Shown: positions 13,526-21,862 of the stretch, piece after piece
Layout of the letters: the number at the start of each line of letters is the position of its first letter
How positions within the stretch are numbered: the stretch's first letter is position 1
Source of the DNA: Burkholderiales bacterium
Lineage (GTDB): Bacteria; Pseudomonadota; Gammaproteobacteria; Burkholderiales; Burkholderiaceae_C
Assembly: GCA_016219375.1 (NCBI GenBank)
Contig: JACRNC010000021.1
Span: 62,001-126,000, forward strand
Direction of reading: 5' to 3'
Length of the DNA stretch: 64,000 bases
Notes under the pieces: generated by a model
What the model saw: only the letters and a program-made list of their open reading frames with translations
Told to the model about the DNA's origin: nothing
Databases searched by the model: none
Position numbers and translations under genes: made by a program

Positions 13526-15526
13526 ATGAGCTCCACCCCATCCGCCGTGGCCCGCACCGCCGCCCAGGCGGTGCCCGCGGCCGCGCCGCCCGACGCCCCG
13601 CTGATCGAGCTGCGCGGCATCACCAAGACCTACTCCAACGGCGACCTGCAGGTGCAGGTGCTGCACGGCATCGACCTGGTCATCCGCCCCGGCGAGCTGG
13701 TGGCCATCATGGGCGCGTCGGGCTCGGGCAAGTCCACGCTGATGAACATCCTGGGCTGCCTGGACAAGCCCAGCAGCGGCAGCTACCGCTTCCTGGGCCA
13801 GGACGTGTCGCGGCTGGATCGCGACGAGCTGGCCCTGCTGCGCCGCGATGCCTTCGGCTTCGTCTTCCAGAGCTACAACCTGATCGCCACCGCCAGCGCG
13901 GCGGAGAACGTGCAGGTGCCGGCCGTCTATGCCGGCGTGGCGCCCACTGAGCGCCGCGCGCGGGCCGACGAGCTGCTCGCCCGCCTGGGCCTGGTCGACC
14001 GTGGCCACCACCGGCCCAACCAGCTCTCCGGCGGGCAGCAGCAGCGCGTGTCCATCGCCCGCGCGCTGATGAACGGCGGGCGCGTCATCCTGGCCGACGA
14101 ACCCACCGGCGCGCTGGACAGCCGCAGCGGCGCGGAGGTGATCCGCCTGCTCAAGGAGCTGGCCGAGCAGGGCCACACCGTCATCCTGATCACCCACGCG
14201 GCCGAGGTGGCCGAGCATGCCGACCGCGTCATCGAGATCAAGGACGGCCGCATCGTCGCCGACCCCGGCCCGCCGGCGGCCGCCCGTCCGCAAGCCCTGG
14301 CCTGGCAGCCGCGCGCGGCGCAGGAGTCGCACCTGGGCGACGTGGTGGAGGCGGCCAGGACGGCCCTGCGCGCGCTGCGGGCCAACATCTTCCGCTCGGT
14401 GCTCACGCTGCTGGGCATCGTCATCGGCGTGGGCTCGGTGATCGCCATGCTGGCCATCGGCGACGGCGCCAAGCAGGCGGTGATCGACCGCATCAGCGCG
14501 ATGGGCTCCAACCTGCTGCTGGTGCGCCCGGGCGCGCCCAACCAGCGCGGCTTCTCCAGCACCGCCACGCTGGTGCAGGCCGACGTGAAGGCCATCGACC
14601 AGGAGGTGCCCAACGTGCTGGCCGCCGTGCCCGAGCAGAACAGCACGGCCACGCTGCGCTATGAGGAGTCCGACTACAGCAGCAGCGTGCTGGGCACCTC
14701 GGCCAAGTACCCGCTGGCGCGGCAGTGGCCGGTGGCGCGCGGCGCCTTCTTCACCGAGGACGACGAGAAGGACTACGCCACCGTGGCCGTGCTGGGCGAG
14801 ACGGTGGCCAAGGCGCTCTTCCCCGGCGGCGAGGACCCGCTGGGCAAGTACGTGCTGGTCAACAACCTGATCTTCCAGGTGATCGGCGTGATGGCACCCA
14901 AGGGCGCCGCACCCAACGGGCAGGACCAGGACGACATCGTGCTCGTGCCCTACGAGACCAGCCAGCTGCGCCTGAGCGGCCAGCGCTTCCTGCGCAACGT
15001 CACCGTGGCCGTGAAGGACGTGGCGCGCATTGACGAGACGCAGGCCGACGTGGAGAAGCTGCTGGCCGAGCGCCACGGCACGGTGGACTTCCAGATCCGC
15101 AACATGGCCTCGATCATGGAGACGGCCACCGAGACGCAGAACACCATGACCGTGCTGCTGGGCTCGATCGCGGCCATCTCGCTGCTGGTGGGCGGCATCG
15201 GCGTGATGAACATCATGCTGGTGTCGGTGACCGAGCGCACCCGCGAGATCGGCATCCGCATGGCCACCGGCGCCCGCACGCGAAACATCATGCAGCAGTT
15301 CCTCATCGAGGCACTGGTGGTGTCGGCCATCGGCGGCGCCGTGGGCGTGGTCGGCGGGCTGGGAGCCGCGGCCGTCATCCAGGCCCTGGGCACGCCCATC
15401 AAGTACACGCCCGGGCCGGTGCTGCTGGCCTTCGGCTGCGCCTTTGCCACCGGGCTGATCTTCGGCTTCCTGCCGGCGCGCAAGGCCGCGCGGCTGGACC
15501 CGGTCGTGGCCCTGGCTTCCGAATGA
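13526..15526 (+). CDS. macB: MacB-like ABC transporter, ATPase fused to permease
   Basis: Inner-membrane motor of the efflux pump. The 666 residues combine an N-terminal ABC ATPase with Walker [10 protein letters not shown], signature [16 protein letters not shown] and Walker [13 protein letters not shown], and a permease half with one TM near 300, a large periplasmic MacB domain, and three C-terminal TMs ([22 protein letters not shown] and later). MacB pumps macrolides, peptides or siderophores depending on species. It starts 5 bp after macA and overlaps the outer-membrane gene by 4 bp, so the three form one operon. Confidence 0.94.
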   Translation: MSSTPSAVARTAAQAVPAAAPPDAPLIELRGITKTYSNGDLQVQVLHGIDLVIRPGELVAIMGASGSGKSTLMNILGCLDKPSSGSYRFLGQDVSRLDRDELALLRRDAFGFVFQSYNLIATASAAENVQVPAVYAGVAPTERRARADELLARLGLVDRGHHRPNQLSGGQQQRVSIARALMNGGRVILADEPTGALDSRSGAEVIRLLKELAEQGHTVILITHAAEVAEHADRVIEIKDGRIVADPGPPAAARPQALAWQPRAAQESHLGDVVEAARTALRALRANIFRSVLTLLGIVIGVGSVIAMLAIGDGAKQAVIDRISAMGSNLLLVRPGAPNQRGFSSTATLVQADVKAIDQEVPNVLAAVPEQNSTATLRYEESDYSSSVLGTSAKYPLARQWPVARGAFFTEDDEKDYATVAVLGETVAKALFPGGEDPLGKYVLVNNLIFQVIGVMAPKGAAPNGQDQDDIVLVPYETSQLRLSGQRFLRNVTVAVKDVARIDETQADVEKLLAERHGTVDFQIRNMASIMETATETQNTMTVLLGSIAAISLLVGGIGVMNIMLVSVTERTREIGIRMATGARTRNIMQQFLIEALVVSAIGGAVGVVGGLGAAAVIQALGTPIKYTPGPVLLAFGCAFATGLIFGFLPARKAARLDPVVALASE

Positions 15527-17013
15527 GGTCCCGCATGACGACCCTTGCCCGCAGCACGCCCCGGTGCATTGCACCCCGAGCCCTGCTCGCCGTGCTGCAC
15601 AAGCTGCTGCCCACCCTGTTGCCCATCCTGCTGCTCTCCGCCTGCGCGGTGCAGCCGCCCGTCCCTCCCGCCGATCAGCCGCTGCCTGCGCAATGGGCCG
15701 AGGCGGCCAGCGTCTCGCCCCAGGCTGCCGCCGTGGACCGTGCGTGGTGGACGGGCTTCGGCTCGCCGCAGCTCGTCCGCCTGGTGGCGCAGGCCGAGGC
15801 CGGCAGCGCCGACCTGCGCATCGCCGCCCAGCGGCTGCGCCAGGCCGAGATCGCCTGGCAGCAGACCGACATCGCCCGCCTGCCCGTGGCGCTGACGGCC
15901 GCCACCGGCCGCACCGGCTTTCGCACCGACGCGCCGGACACGCCGGCGGTCAGCGGCCGCGACAGCGGCACCGAGCTCAACCTGTCCATCAGCTACGAGG
16001 TGGACCTCTGGGGCCGCGTGGCCGCCGGCCTGCAGGCCAGCGAGCTGCGCGTGGCCGCCAGCCGCTACGACCTGGACGCCGCGCGGCTGAGCCTGCAGTC
16101 CACCGTGGCCCAGACCTACTTCCAGTGGCTGGCCACGCAGGAGCGGCTGCGCATCGCCCGCGAGAACGTGGCCATTGCCGAGCGCGTGCTGCGCATCGTC
16201 GAGGCCCGCTGGCGCAACGGCGTGGCCACTCCGCTGGAGGTCTCGCAGCAGCGCAGCACGGTGCTCACGCAGCAGACGGCCCTGGTGCCGCTGGAGGTGC
16301 AGCTGCGCCAGACGGAGTCGGCCCTGGCCCTGCTGATGGGCGCCATGCCGCAGGCCGGCGCCGCCCTGCAGCCCGAGGGCTTCATGGACCTCACCATCCC
16401 GGAGGTGGCGCCCATGCTGCCGTCCGAGCTGCTGCTGCGCCGGCCCGACCTGGCGGCCAGCGAGGCGCAGCTGGCCGCTGCCCGGGCCGATGTGGTCGCC
16501 GCACGTGCCGAGCTGCTGCCCAGTGTCGCGCTGACCGGCTCCGCGGGCCTGGGCACCACCGCGCTGCTGAGCCTGGCCAACCCCACGACGACCGCCGCCA
16601 TCAGCCTGTCGCTGGCCCACACCGTGTTCGACCGCGGCCGCCTGCGCCTGCAGGCCGAAGGCGTCGAGTCGCAATGGCTGGTGCTGCTGGAGACCTACCG
16701 CAGCGCGGTGCGCACGGCCTTCAAGGAGGTGGACGACGGCCTGTCCAATGCCGACCGCAGCCGCCGCCAGGAGCTGCTGCAGCGCGAGCTGGTCGAGCAG
16801 GCGCAGCGCAGCCTGCGCCTGGCCGAGCTGCGCTACCGCGAGGGCGCGGGCGACCTGCTGGCCGTGCTGGACGCGCAGCGGGGGCTCTTTTCGGCGCAAG
16901 AGGGGCTGGTGACGCAGCGGCTGGACCGGCTGGTCTCCACGCTGGACCTCTACAAGGCCCTGGGTGGCGGCTGGCAGCGCGACGAGGGCTTGCCCCTCCC
17001 CAAACAAGAATGA
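15523..17013 (+). CDS. Outer-membrane efflux lipoprotein, NodT/OprM family
   Basis: TolC-like outer-membrane channel completing the MacAB pump. The 496-residue protein has a lipoprotein signal with lipobox LLSAC followed by AVQPPVPP, then the two TolC-type repeats ([17 protein letters not shown] near 75; [26 protein letters not shown] near 310). The first ATG overlaps the macB stop (ATGA at 15523); ATG 15535 four codons later is an alternative. Its stop codon lies inside the Fur-box palindrome of the next gene set. Confidence 0.92.
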   Translation: MRSRMTTLARSTPRCIAPRALLAVLHKLLPTLLPILLLSACAVQPPVPPADQPLPAQWAEAASVSPQAAAVDRAWWTGFGSPQLVRLVAQAEAGSADLRIAAQRLRQAEIAWQQTDIARLPVALTAATGRTGFRTDAPDTPAVSGRDSGTELNLSISYEVDLWGRVAAGLQASELRVAASRYDLDAARLSLQSTVAQTYFQWLATQERLRIARENVAIAERVLRIVEARWRNGVATPLEVSQQRSTVLTQQTALVPLEVQLRQTESALALLMGAMPQAGAALQPEGFMDLTIPEVAPMLPSELLLRRPDLAASEAQLAAARADVVAARAELLPSVALTGSAGLGTTALLSLANPTTTAAISLSLAHTVFDRGRLRLQAEGVESQWLVLLETYRSAVRTAFKEVDDGLSNADRSRRQELLQRELVEQAQRSLRLAELRYREGAGDLLAVLDAQRGLFSAQEGLVTQRLDRLVSTLDLYKALGGGWQRDEGLPLPKQE

Positions 17014-17021
17014 TTATCATT
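17009..17021 (+). promoter_or_regulatory. Fur box before the PepSY/DUF2271/DUF4198/ApbE set
   Basis: AATGATTATCATT is a perfect 6-1-6 palindrome matching the core of the Fur consensus GATAATGATAATCATTATC. It is strikingly AT-rich in a very GC-rich region, overlaps the stop codon of the outer-membrane channel gene, and lies 9 bp before the ATG at 17030. Iron-loaded Fur would be expected to repress the downstream genes. Confidence 0.8.
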
Positions 17022-17029
17022 GCGCGCAG

Positions 17030-17662
17030 ATGCCTTCCTCGCCCACCTCGACCCGCGCCGCTTGGCTGAAGACGCTGCACCAATGGCATTGGGTGAGCTC
17101 GGCCATCTGCCTGATCGGCATGCTGCTGTTCGCCTTGACCGGCATCACGCTCAACCACGCGGCCGACATCCCCGCGCAGCAGACGGTGCAGCAGCGCAGC
17201 GCCCAGCTGCCCGCCGATCTGCGCGCCCTGCTGCGCGCCGATGCAGCCGATGACGACGAGCGCAAGGCCGAGCTGCCGCCGCCCGTGCGCGACTGGCTGC
17301 AGCAGGCGCTGGACATCGAGCTGCCGGCCGCGCAGGCGGAATGGTCGCTCGATGAGGTCTACATCGCCCTGCCCCGCCCCGGCGGTGACGCCTGGCTGCG
17401 CATCGCCCGCGACAGCGGCGAGGTGGAGTACGAGCGCACCGACCGCGGCTGGATCAGCTACCTCAACGACCTGCACAAGGGCCGCCACACCGGAGCGGCC
17501 TGGAAGTGGTTCCTGGATGTCTTTGCCGCCGCCTGCCTGGTCTTCTGCCTCACCGGGCTGCTGATCCTCAAGTTCCACGCCGCGCAGCGGCCCGGCACCT
17601 GGCCGATGGTGGCCCTGGGGCTGGTGCTGCCGCTGCTGCTGCTGATCCTGTTCACCCACTGA
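17030..17662 (+). CDS. PepSY-associated membrane protein
   Basis: A 210-residue inner-membrane protein. A membrane segment follows LKTLHQWHWVSSA (ICLIGMLLFALTGITL), then a periplasmic PepSY-type region (LDEVYIALPRPGGDAWLRIARDSGEVEYERTDRG), the motif YLNDLHKGRHTGAAWKWFLD, and two closely spaced C-terminal TMs. This is the short PepSY_TM form found with DUF2271/DUF4198 genes in iron-uptake loci. No strong ribosome-binding site is seen; ATG 17030 is chosen because it follows the Fur box. The proposed role is transmembrane electron transfer or assembly of the reductase system. No biochemical function can be read directly. Confidence 0.82.
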   Translation: MPSSPTSTRAAWLKTLHQWHWVSSAICLIGMLLFALTGITLNHAADIPAQQTVQQRSAQLPADLRALLRADAADDDERKAELPPPVRDWLQQALDIELPAAQAEWSLDEVYIALPRPGGDAWLRIARDSGEVEYERTDRGWISYLNDLHKGRHTGAAWKWFLDVFAAACLVFCLTGLLILKFHAAQRPGTWPMVALGLVLPLLLLILFTH

Positions 17663-17716
17663 TCCTGCCCCTCCAACGATCCCATCGAACGAGCCCCCCC
17701 CAAGGAGCACCGACGC

Positions 17717-18232
17717 ATGAACCTGCGCTACACCGCCGCCCTGTCGGCCGCCAGCTTCGCCTGGCCCGCCGTGGCCGCCGACCTGAGCCTGAAGGTCGAG
17801 ATCCCGCGCCTGAACGTGGCCGAGTACCACCGGCCTTATGTGGCCATGTGGATCGAGAAGCCCGACCAGGCGCACGTGGCCAACCTGGCCGTCTGGTACG
17901 ACATCAAGCTGCGCAACAACGAGGGCAACAAGTGGCTCAAGGACCTGCGCACCTGGTGGCGCAAGAGCGGCCGCGAACTCAGCATGCCCGTGGACGGCCT
18001 GAGCGGTGCCACCCGTGCCCCGGGCGAGCAGACGCTCAACGTCCCAGGCAGCCACCCGGCCCTGTCCAAGCTGCCCGCCGGTGACTACAACGTGGTGGTC
18101 GAGGCCGCGCGCGAGGTCGGCGGCCGCGAGCTGGTGCGCGTGCCCTTCACCTGGCCGCCCAAGTCCGCCACCACCGCCAAGGCAGCCGGCAGCGATGAGC
18201 TGGGCGCCGTGACGCTGGCCGTCAAACCCTGA
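17717..18232 (+). CDS. DUF2271 periplasmic protein
   Basis: A 171-residue exported protein with a short signal peptide (LRYTAALSAASFAWPAVAA) cleaved before DLSLKVE. The body (YVAMWIEKPDQAHVANLAVWYDIK, WLKDLRTWWRKSGREL, DGLSGATRAPGEQTL, GDYNVVVEAAREVGGREL) matches DUF2271. The family's recurrent neighbours are PepSY, DUF4198 and ApbE, exactly as here. The conserved SGAT motif resembles flavin-attachment threonine sequences modified by ApbE-type transferases, so covalent FMN attachment at this Thr (near residue 97) is a reasonable inference. Confidence 0.85.
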   Translation: MNLRYTAALSAASFAWPAVAADLSLKVEIPRLNVAEYHRPYVAMWIEKPDQAHVANLAVWYDIKLRNNEGNKWLKDLRTWWRKSGRELSMPVDGLSGATRAPGEQTLNVPGSHPALSKLPAGDYNVVVEAAREVGGRELVRVPFTWPPKSATTAKAAGSDELGAVTLAVKP

Positions 18233-18258
18233 ATCCGCAGCCAACTGGAGACGCCGAG

Positions 18259-19167
18259 ATGAAACGCCTGTTCAATGCACGCGCCCTGACCTTGTCCCTG
18301 GCCCTGGCGGCCGCCCTGTCTGCCCCGATGGGCGTGCAGGCGCACCGAGCCTGGCTGCTGCCCTCGGGCACCGTGTTCTCGGGCCAGGACCCGTGGGTGT
18401 CCGTGGACGCCGCGGTGTCCAACGACATCTTCTTTGCCGACCACAACGCCGGCAGCCTGGATCAGCTGGTGGTCACCGGGCCCAACGGCCAGCCCGTGCA
18501 GGCCGAGAACGCCGCCAAGGGCCGCTACCGCAGCGTCTTCGACGTCAAGCTGGCCCAACCGGGCACCTACCGCATCGCCCTGGTGAGCGACGGCCTGATG
18601 GCGAGCTTCAAGGTGGGCAACGAGACCAAGCGCGTGCGCGGCTCCAAGGCCGAGCTGGCCAAGGCCATCCCGGCCAACGCGACCGAGCTGCGCGTAACGC
18701 AAGCGTCCAACCGCGTCGAGACCTTCGTCACCTCGGGCAAGCCCACCACCGACAACCTCAAGCCCACCGGCGTGGGCATCGAGCTGGTGCCGGTGACCCA
18801 CCCCACCGACCTGGTGGCCGGCGAGGCCGCCACCTTCCGCTTCCTGGACGGCGGCAAGCCGGCCGCGGGCTATGCCGTCACCGTCATCCTGGCGGGCAAG
18901 CGCTACCGCAGCGAGCTGGGCGAGATGAGCCTCGCAACCGATGCCGACGGCAAGGTCAGCATCAAGTGGCCGGCGGCGGGCATGTATTGGCTCAACGTCG
19001 CGCCGGCCCGCCCGGCTGGTGGGCCCGGCGGCCCTGGTGAAGGCGGCGGCCCTGGCGGTGCGGGCGGCCCCGGCATGGCCCGCCCGGACGCCGGCCCGGC
19101 CGGCACGCTGGAGCAGCCCACGCGCCGCTCCAACTACAGCGTCACGCTGGAAGTGCTGCCGTCCTAG
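18259..19167 (+). CDS. DUF4198 periplasmic protein
   Basis: A 302-residue exported protein with signal peptide ending near GVQAHRAWLLPSGT. The HRAWLLPS start, LDQLVVTGPNGQPVQ and KFLDGG-like repeats (ATFRFLDGGKPAAGYAVTVI) match DUF4198, a beta-sandwich family linked to metal or siderophore uptake. Near the C-terminus is a Gly/Pro-rich insert (GGPGGPGEGGGPGGAGGPGM) that resembles the tail of MacA encoded 5.5 kb upstream. Its TAG stop overlaps the GTG start of the next gene by one base. Confidence 0.85.
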   Translation: MKRLFNARALTLSLALAAALSAPMGVQAHRAWLLPSGTVFSGQDPWVSVDAAVSNDIFFADHNAGSLDQLVVTGPNGQPVQAENAAKGRYRSVFDVKLAQPGTYRIALVSDGLMASFKVGNETKRVRGSKAELAKAIPANATELRVTQASNRVETFVTSGKPTTDNLKPTGVGIELVPVTHPTDLVAGEAATFRFLDGGKPAAGYAVTVILAGKRYRSELGEMSLATDADGKVSIKWPAAGMYWLNVAPARPAGGPGGPGEGGGPGGAGGPGMARPDAGPAGTLEQPTRRSNYSVTLEVLPS

Positions 19168-20264
19168 TGACGAGGCCGGCCATCCGCGTCCTCGTCCCGC
19201 TGGCGCCCGACGGCAGCGAGCCGCTGTTCGGCGCCCGCGTCCACGAGCTGTCCGGCGCCAGCATGGGCACCACCTGGCAGGTGCGCTGGGCCGGGCGGCC
19301 GGACGCGCCCACCGCCGCCGTGCGCGCAGCCATCGAGCAAGAGCTGCACACCGTCGTGGCGCAGATGAGCACCTGGCGCGAGGACAGCGACATCAGCCGC
19401 TGCAACCGCGCCGCGCCCGGCAGCTGGCACACGCTGCCCGAGGCGATGGCCGAGGTGCTGAGCGCCGCGCTGCAGATGGCCGAGTGGTCCGCCGGCGCCT
19501 TCAACCCCGCGGCCGGCGCGCTGGTGGACCTGTGGGGCTTCGGCCCCGCGCCGCGCTGGAGCGACCCGGGCTTCCTGCCCCCCGCTGACGATGCCGTGGC
19601 CCAGGTGCTGCCCCATGCCGACTGGCGGCGGCTGCGCTGGCAGCCCCATGCGCGCCGCCTGCTGCAGCCCGGCGGTCTGCGGCTGGACTTCTCCGCCATC
19701 GCCAAGGGCCATGCGGTGGACCGCATCGCGCTGCGCCTGCGCGGCATGGGCATCGCCCACGCGCTGGTGGAGGTCGGCGGCGAGCTGCGCGGCCACGGCC
19801 TGCGCCCGGACGGCCAGCCCTGGTGGGTGGAGCTGGAGCAGCCGCCCGCCGCGCCCATCGGCACACTCACGACACTGCGCGCGGCGCCGTCTTCGCCCTC
19901 GGCCCAAGCTGCCGCGTCAGCCGCGTCAGCCGCACCAACGCGCACGCGTCTGGCCCTGCACGGGCTGAGCGTCGCCACCTCCGGCGACTACCGCCGCTTC
20001 TACGCCGCCGGCAGCCGGCGCCTGCCCCACACCATCGACCCGCGCAGCGGCCGGCCCATCGCCCACGGCCTGGCCTCGGTCAGCGTGGTGCACCCGTCCT
20101 GCATGTGGGCCGACGCCTGGTCCACCGCGCTGACCGTGCTGGGCGCCGACGCCGGCGCCGCGCTGGCGCGGCAGCACGGCATCGCGGCTCTTTTCATCCA
20201 GCGCCGGCCCGACGGCAGCCTGCACGAGCTGCTCACCCCCGCACTGCAGGCGCTGGCGGCATGA
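19167..20264 (+). CDS. apbE: ApbE-type FAD:protein FMN transferase
   Basis: Transfers FMN from FAD to a threonine of a partner protein, creating a covalent flavoprotein. Family motifs are in order: SGASMGTTWQVRW, MSTWREDSDISRCN, FNPAAGALVDLWGFGP, LRLDFSAIAKGHAVDRIA, LVEVGGELRGHG, VATSGDYRRF and HTIDPRSGRP. The GTG start overlaps the DUF4198 stop; the next in-frame ATG would cut into the first motif. No signal peptide or lipobox is evident, unlike many periplasmic ApbE proteins, so its location is uncertain. The likely client is the DUF2271 protein. Confidence 0.9.
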   Translation: MTRPAIRVLVPLAPDGSEPLFGARVHELSGASMGTTWQVRWAGRPDAPTAAVRAAIEQELHTVVAQMSTWREDSDISRCNRAAPGSWHTLPEAMAEVLSAALQMAEWSAGAFNPAAGALVDLWGFGPAPRWSDPGFLPPADDAVAQVLPHADWRRLRWQPHARRLLQPGGLRLDFSAIAKGHAVDRIALRLRGMGIAHALVEVGGELRGHGLRPDGQPWWVELEQPPAAPIGTLTTLRAAPSSPSAQAAASAASAAPTRTRLALHGLSVATSGDYRRFYAAGSRRLPHTIDPRSGRPIAHGLASVSVVHPSCMWADAWSTALTVLGADAGAALARQHGIAALFIQRRPDGSLHELLTPALQALAA

Positions 20265-20292
20265 ACGCCGTCACCCGCCCGATGCCCTGCCC

Positions 20293-21699
20293 ATGAGCAA
20301 CACCCGTTACGCCTGGGCGGCGGCCGTCGCCCTGCTCTATACCCTCTTCTGCCTGCTGGTGGCCTGGCACCACGCGCGCCGCCGCCACGCGGCGCAGCGC
20401 GATGCCGCGGCCCTGCTGGACGGCCTGCCTGATGCGGCCGCCCCTGGCCCGCGCTGGTGCGTGGCCCATGCCAGCCAGACCGGCCAGGCCGAGGCCCTGG
20501 CCCTGCAGACGGCCCAGGCCCTGCATGCCGCCGGCCTGCCGGTGCGCCTGTTGCCGCTGGGCGCGCTGCGCGCCGAAGAGCTGGCGCGCATCGACCACCT
20601 GCTGTGCATCGCCAGCACCTATGGCGAAGGCGATCCGCCCGACAGCGCCGCGGCATTCGTGCGCCACTGCATGGCGCGCGACGACATCGACCTGTCGCAC
20701 CTGCAGGTCGGCCTGCTCGCCCTGGGCGACAGCGACTACGCGCGCTTCTGCGGCTTCGGCCGCGCGCTGGACGGCTGGCTGGTTGCCCGTGGCGCGCGGC
20801 CGATGTTCGAGCGCATCGAGGTGGACAACGCCGACCCCGCCGCCCTGCAGCGCTGGCGCGACGAGCTCGCCCTGCGCGTGGGCAGCGTCGATCTGCCCGA
20901 CTGGCAGACGCCCGCCTGCGCGCCGTGGCTGCTGGTGGACAGCCGCCTGCTCAACCCTGGCAGCCTGGGCCAGCCACTGCACCACCTGGTGCTGCAGCCC
21001 GCAGGCGGCCCGCTGCCCGCCTGGGAGGCTGGCGACCTGGTCAGCATCCAGCCGCCGCACCTGCCGGATCAGGCACGCGACTACTCCATCGCCTCGGTGC
21101 CCGCAGACGGCGCGCTGCACCTGGTCGTGCGCACGGCTCAGCGCCCGGACGGCAGCCCCGGCCGCGTCTCCGGCTGGCTCACCGCAACCGGGCGCCACGG
21201 CGACACCGTGCCGCTGTCCATCCGCCCGCACAGCGGCTTTCGCATCGCCGGCAATGCCCACCGCCCGCTGCTGCTCATCGGCAACGGCAGCGGCATCGCC
21301 GGCCTGCGCGCGCACATGCGCCAGCGCATCGGCCAGGCCGCGGTACAGGGCCGCGCCCCCGGCGACACCCCGCCCCTGTGGCTGGTCTACGGCGAGCGCC
21401 AGGCCGCCTGCGACCGGCCCTTTGCCGATGAAACCGCCTGCTGGCGGGCCGAGGGCTGGCTGCAGCGCGAAGACCGCGTCTACTCCCGCGACGGCGGCCG
21501 CCACCGCTATGTGCAGCACCTGCTGGCCGACGCCGCGGACGACGTGCGCGCCTGGGTGGAAGGCGGCGGCGCCATCTACATCTGCGGCAGCCGCGACGGC
21601 ATGGGCCGCGAGGTGGACGCGGTGCTCAAGGCCCTGCTGGGTGAAGCGTGCTGCCAGGCCCTGCAGGAAGACGGGCGCCTGCGGCGGGACGTGTACTGA
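20293..21699 (+). CDS. Membrane-anchored flavodoxin/FNR-type reductase
   Basis: A 468-residue diflavin-type reductase related to the flavoprotein of sulfite reductase. One N-terminal TM (WAAAVALLYTLFCLLVAW) anchors a flavodoxin domain (ASQTGQAEALALQ, ASTYGEGDPPDSA, LGDSDYARFCGFG) and an FAD/NADPH domain (ARDYSIASVP, LLLIGNGSGIAGLRA, YGERQAACDRPF, YICGSRDGMGREV). NADPH electrons could pass through this enzyme to PepSY/DUF2271 partners for iron reduction. Related loci often fuse this reductase to PepSY; here they are separate. It is the last gene of the set. Confidence 0.85.
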   Translation: MSNTRYAWAAAVALLYTLFCLLVAWHHARRRHAAQRDAAALLDGLPDAAAPGPRWCVAHASQTGQAEALALQTAQALHAAGLPVRLLPLGALRAEELARIDHLLCIASTYGEGDPPDSAAAFVRHCMARDDIDLSHLQVGLLALGDSDYARFCGFGRALDGWLVARGARPMFERIEVDNADPAALQRWRDELALRVGSVDLPDWQTPACAPWLLVDSRLLNPGSLGQPLHHLVLQPAGGPLPAWEAGDLVSIQPPHLPDQARDYSIASVPADGALHLVVRTAQRPDGSPGRVSGWLTATGRHGDTVPLSIRPHSGFRIAGNAHRPLLLIGNGSGIAGLRAHMRQRIGQAAVQGRAPGDTPPLWLVYGERQAACDRPFADETACWRAEGWLQREDRVYSRDGGRHRYVQHLLADAADDVRAWVEGGGAIYICGSRDGMGREVDAVLKALLGEACCQALQEDGRLRRDVY

Positions 21700-21755
21700 A
21701 AGCAACGGCCGGCGGGCGGCGCGGTGTGGAAGAGCTCACGCCGCGGGCCGCTGCG

Positions 21756-21778
21756 TGACATGCCGCGCCGGCACGTCA
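21756..21778. promoter_or_regulatory. Inverted repeat upstream of the EAL-CBS-GGDEF gene
   Basis: TGACATGCCG / CGGCACGTCA form 10-bp arms with one mismatch around a 3-base centre. It lies in the 163-bp gap between the reductase gene and the cyclic-di-GMP gene. It could be an operator for the downstream gene or a terminator lacking a T-run. Confidence 0.4.
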
Positions 21779-21862
21779 TGAAGCCTTCATCGCCGCAGGG
21801 CGCAATCGCGGCCCAGATGGCGTCGGCTCCGTCCCGACCGTCCCACCGCCTGCCCTGCCGAC

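Noticed and set aside
11793-17013. The efflux operon as part of the nif regulon
   Set aside because: No NifA or sigma-54 site was found before macA; adjacency alone is not evidence.
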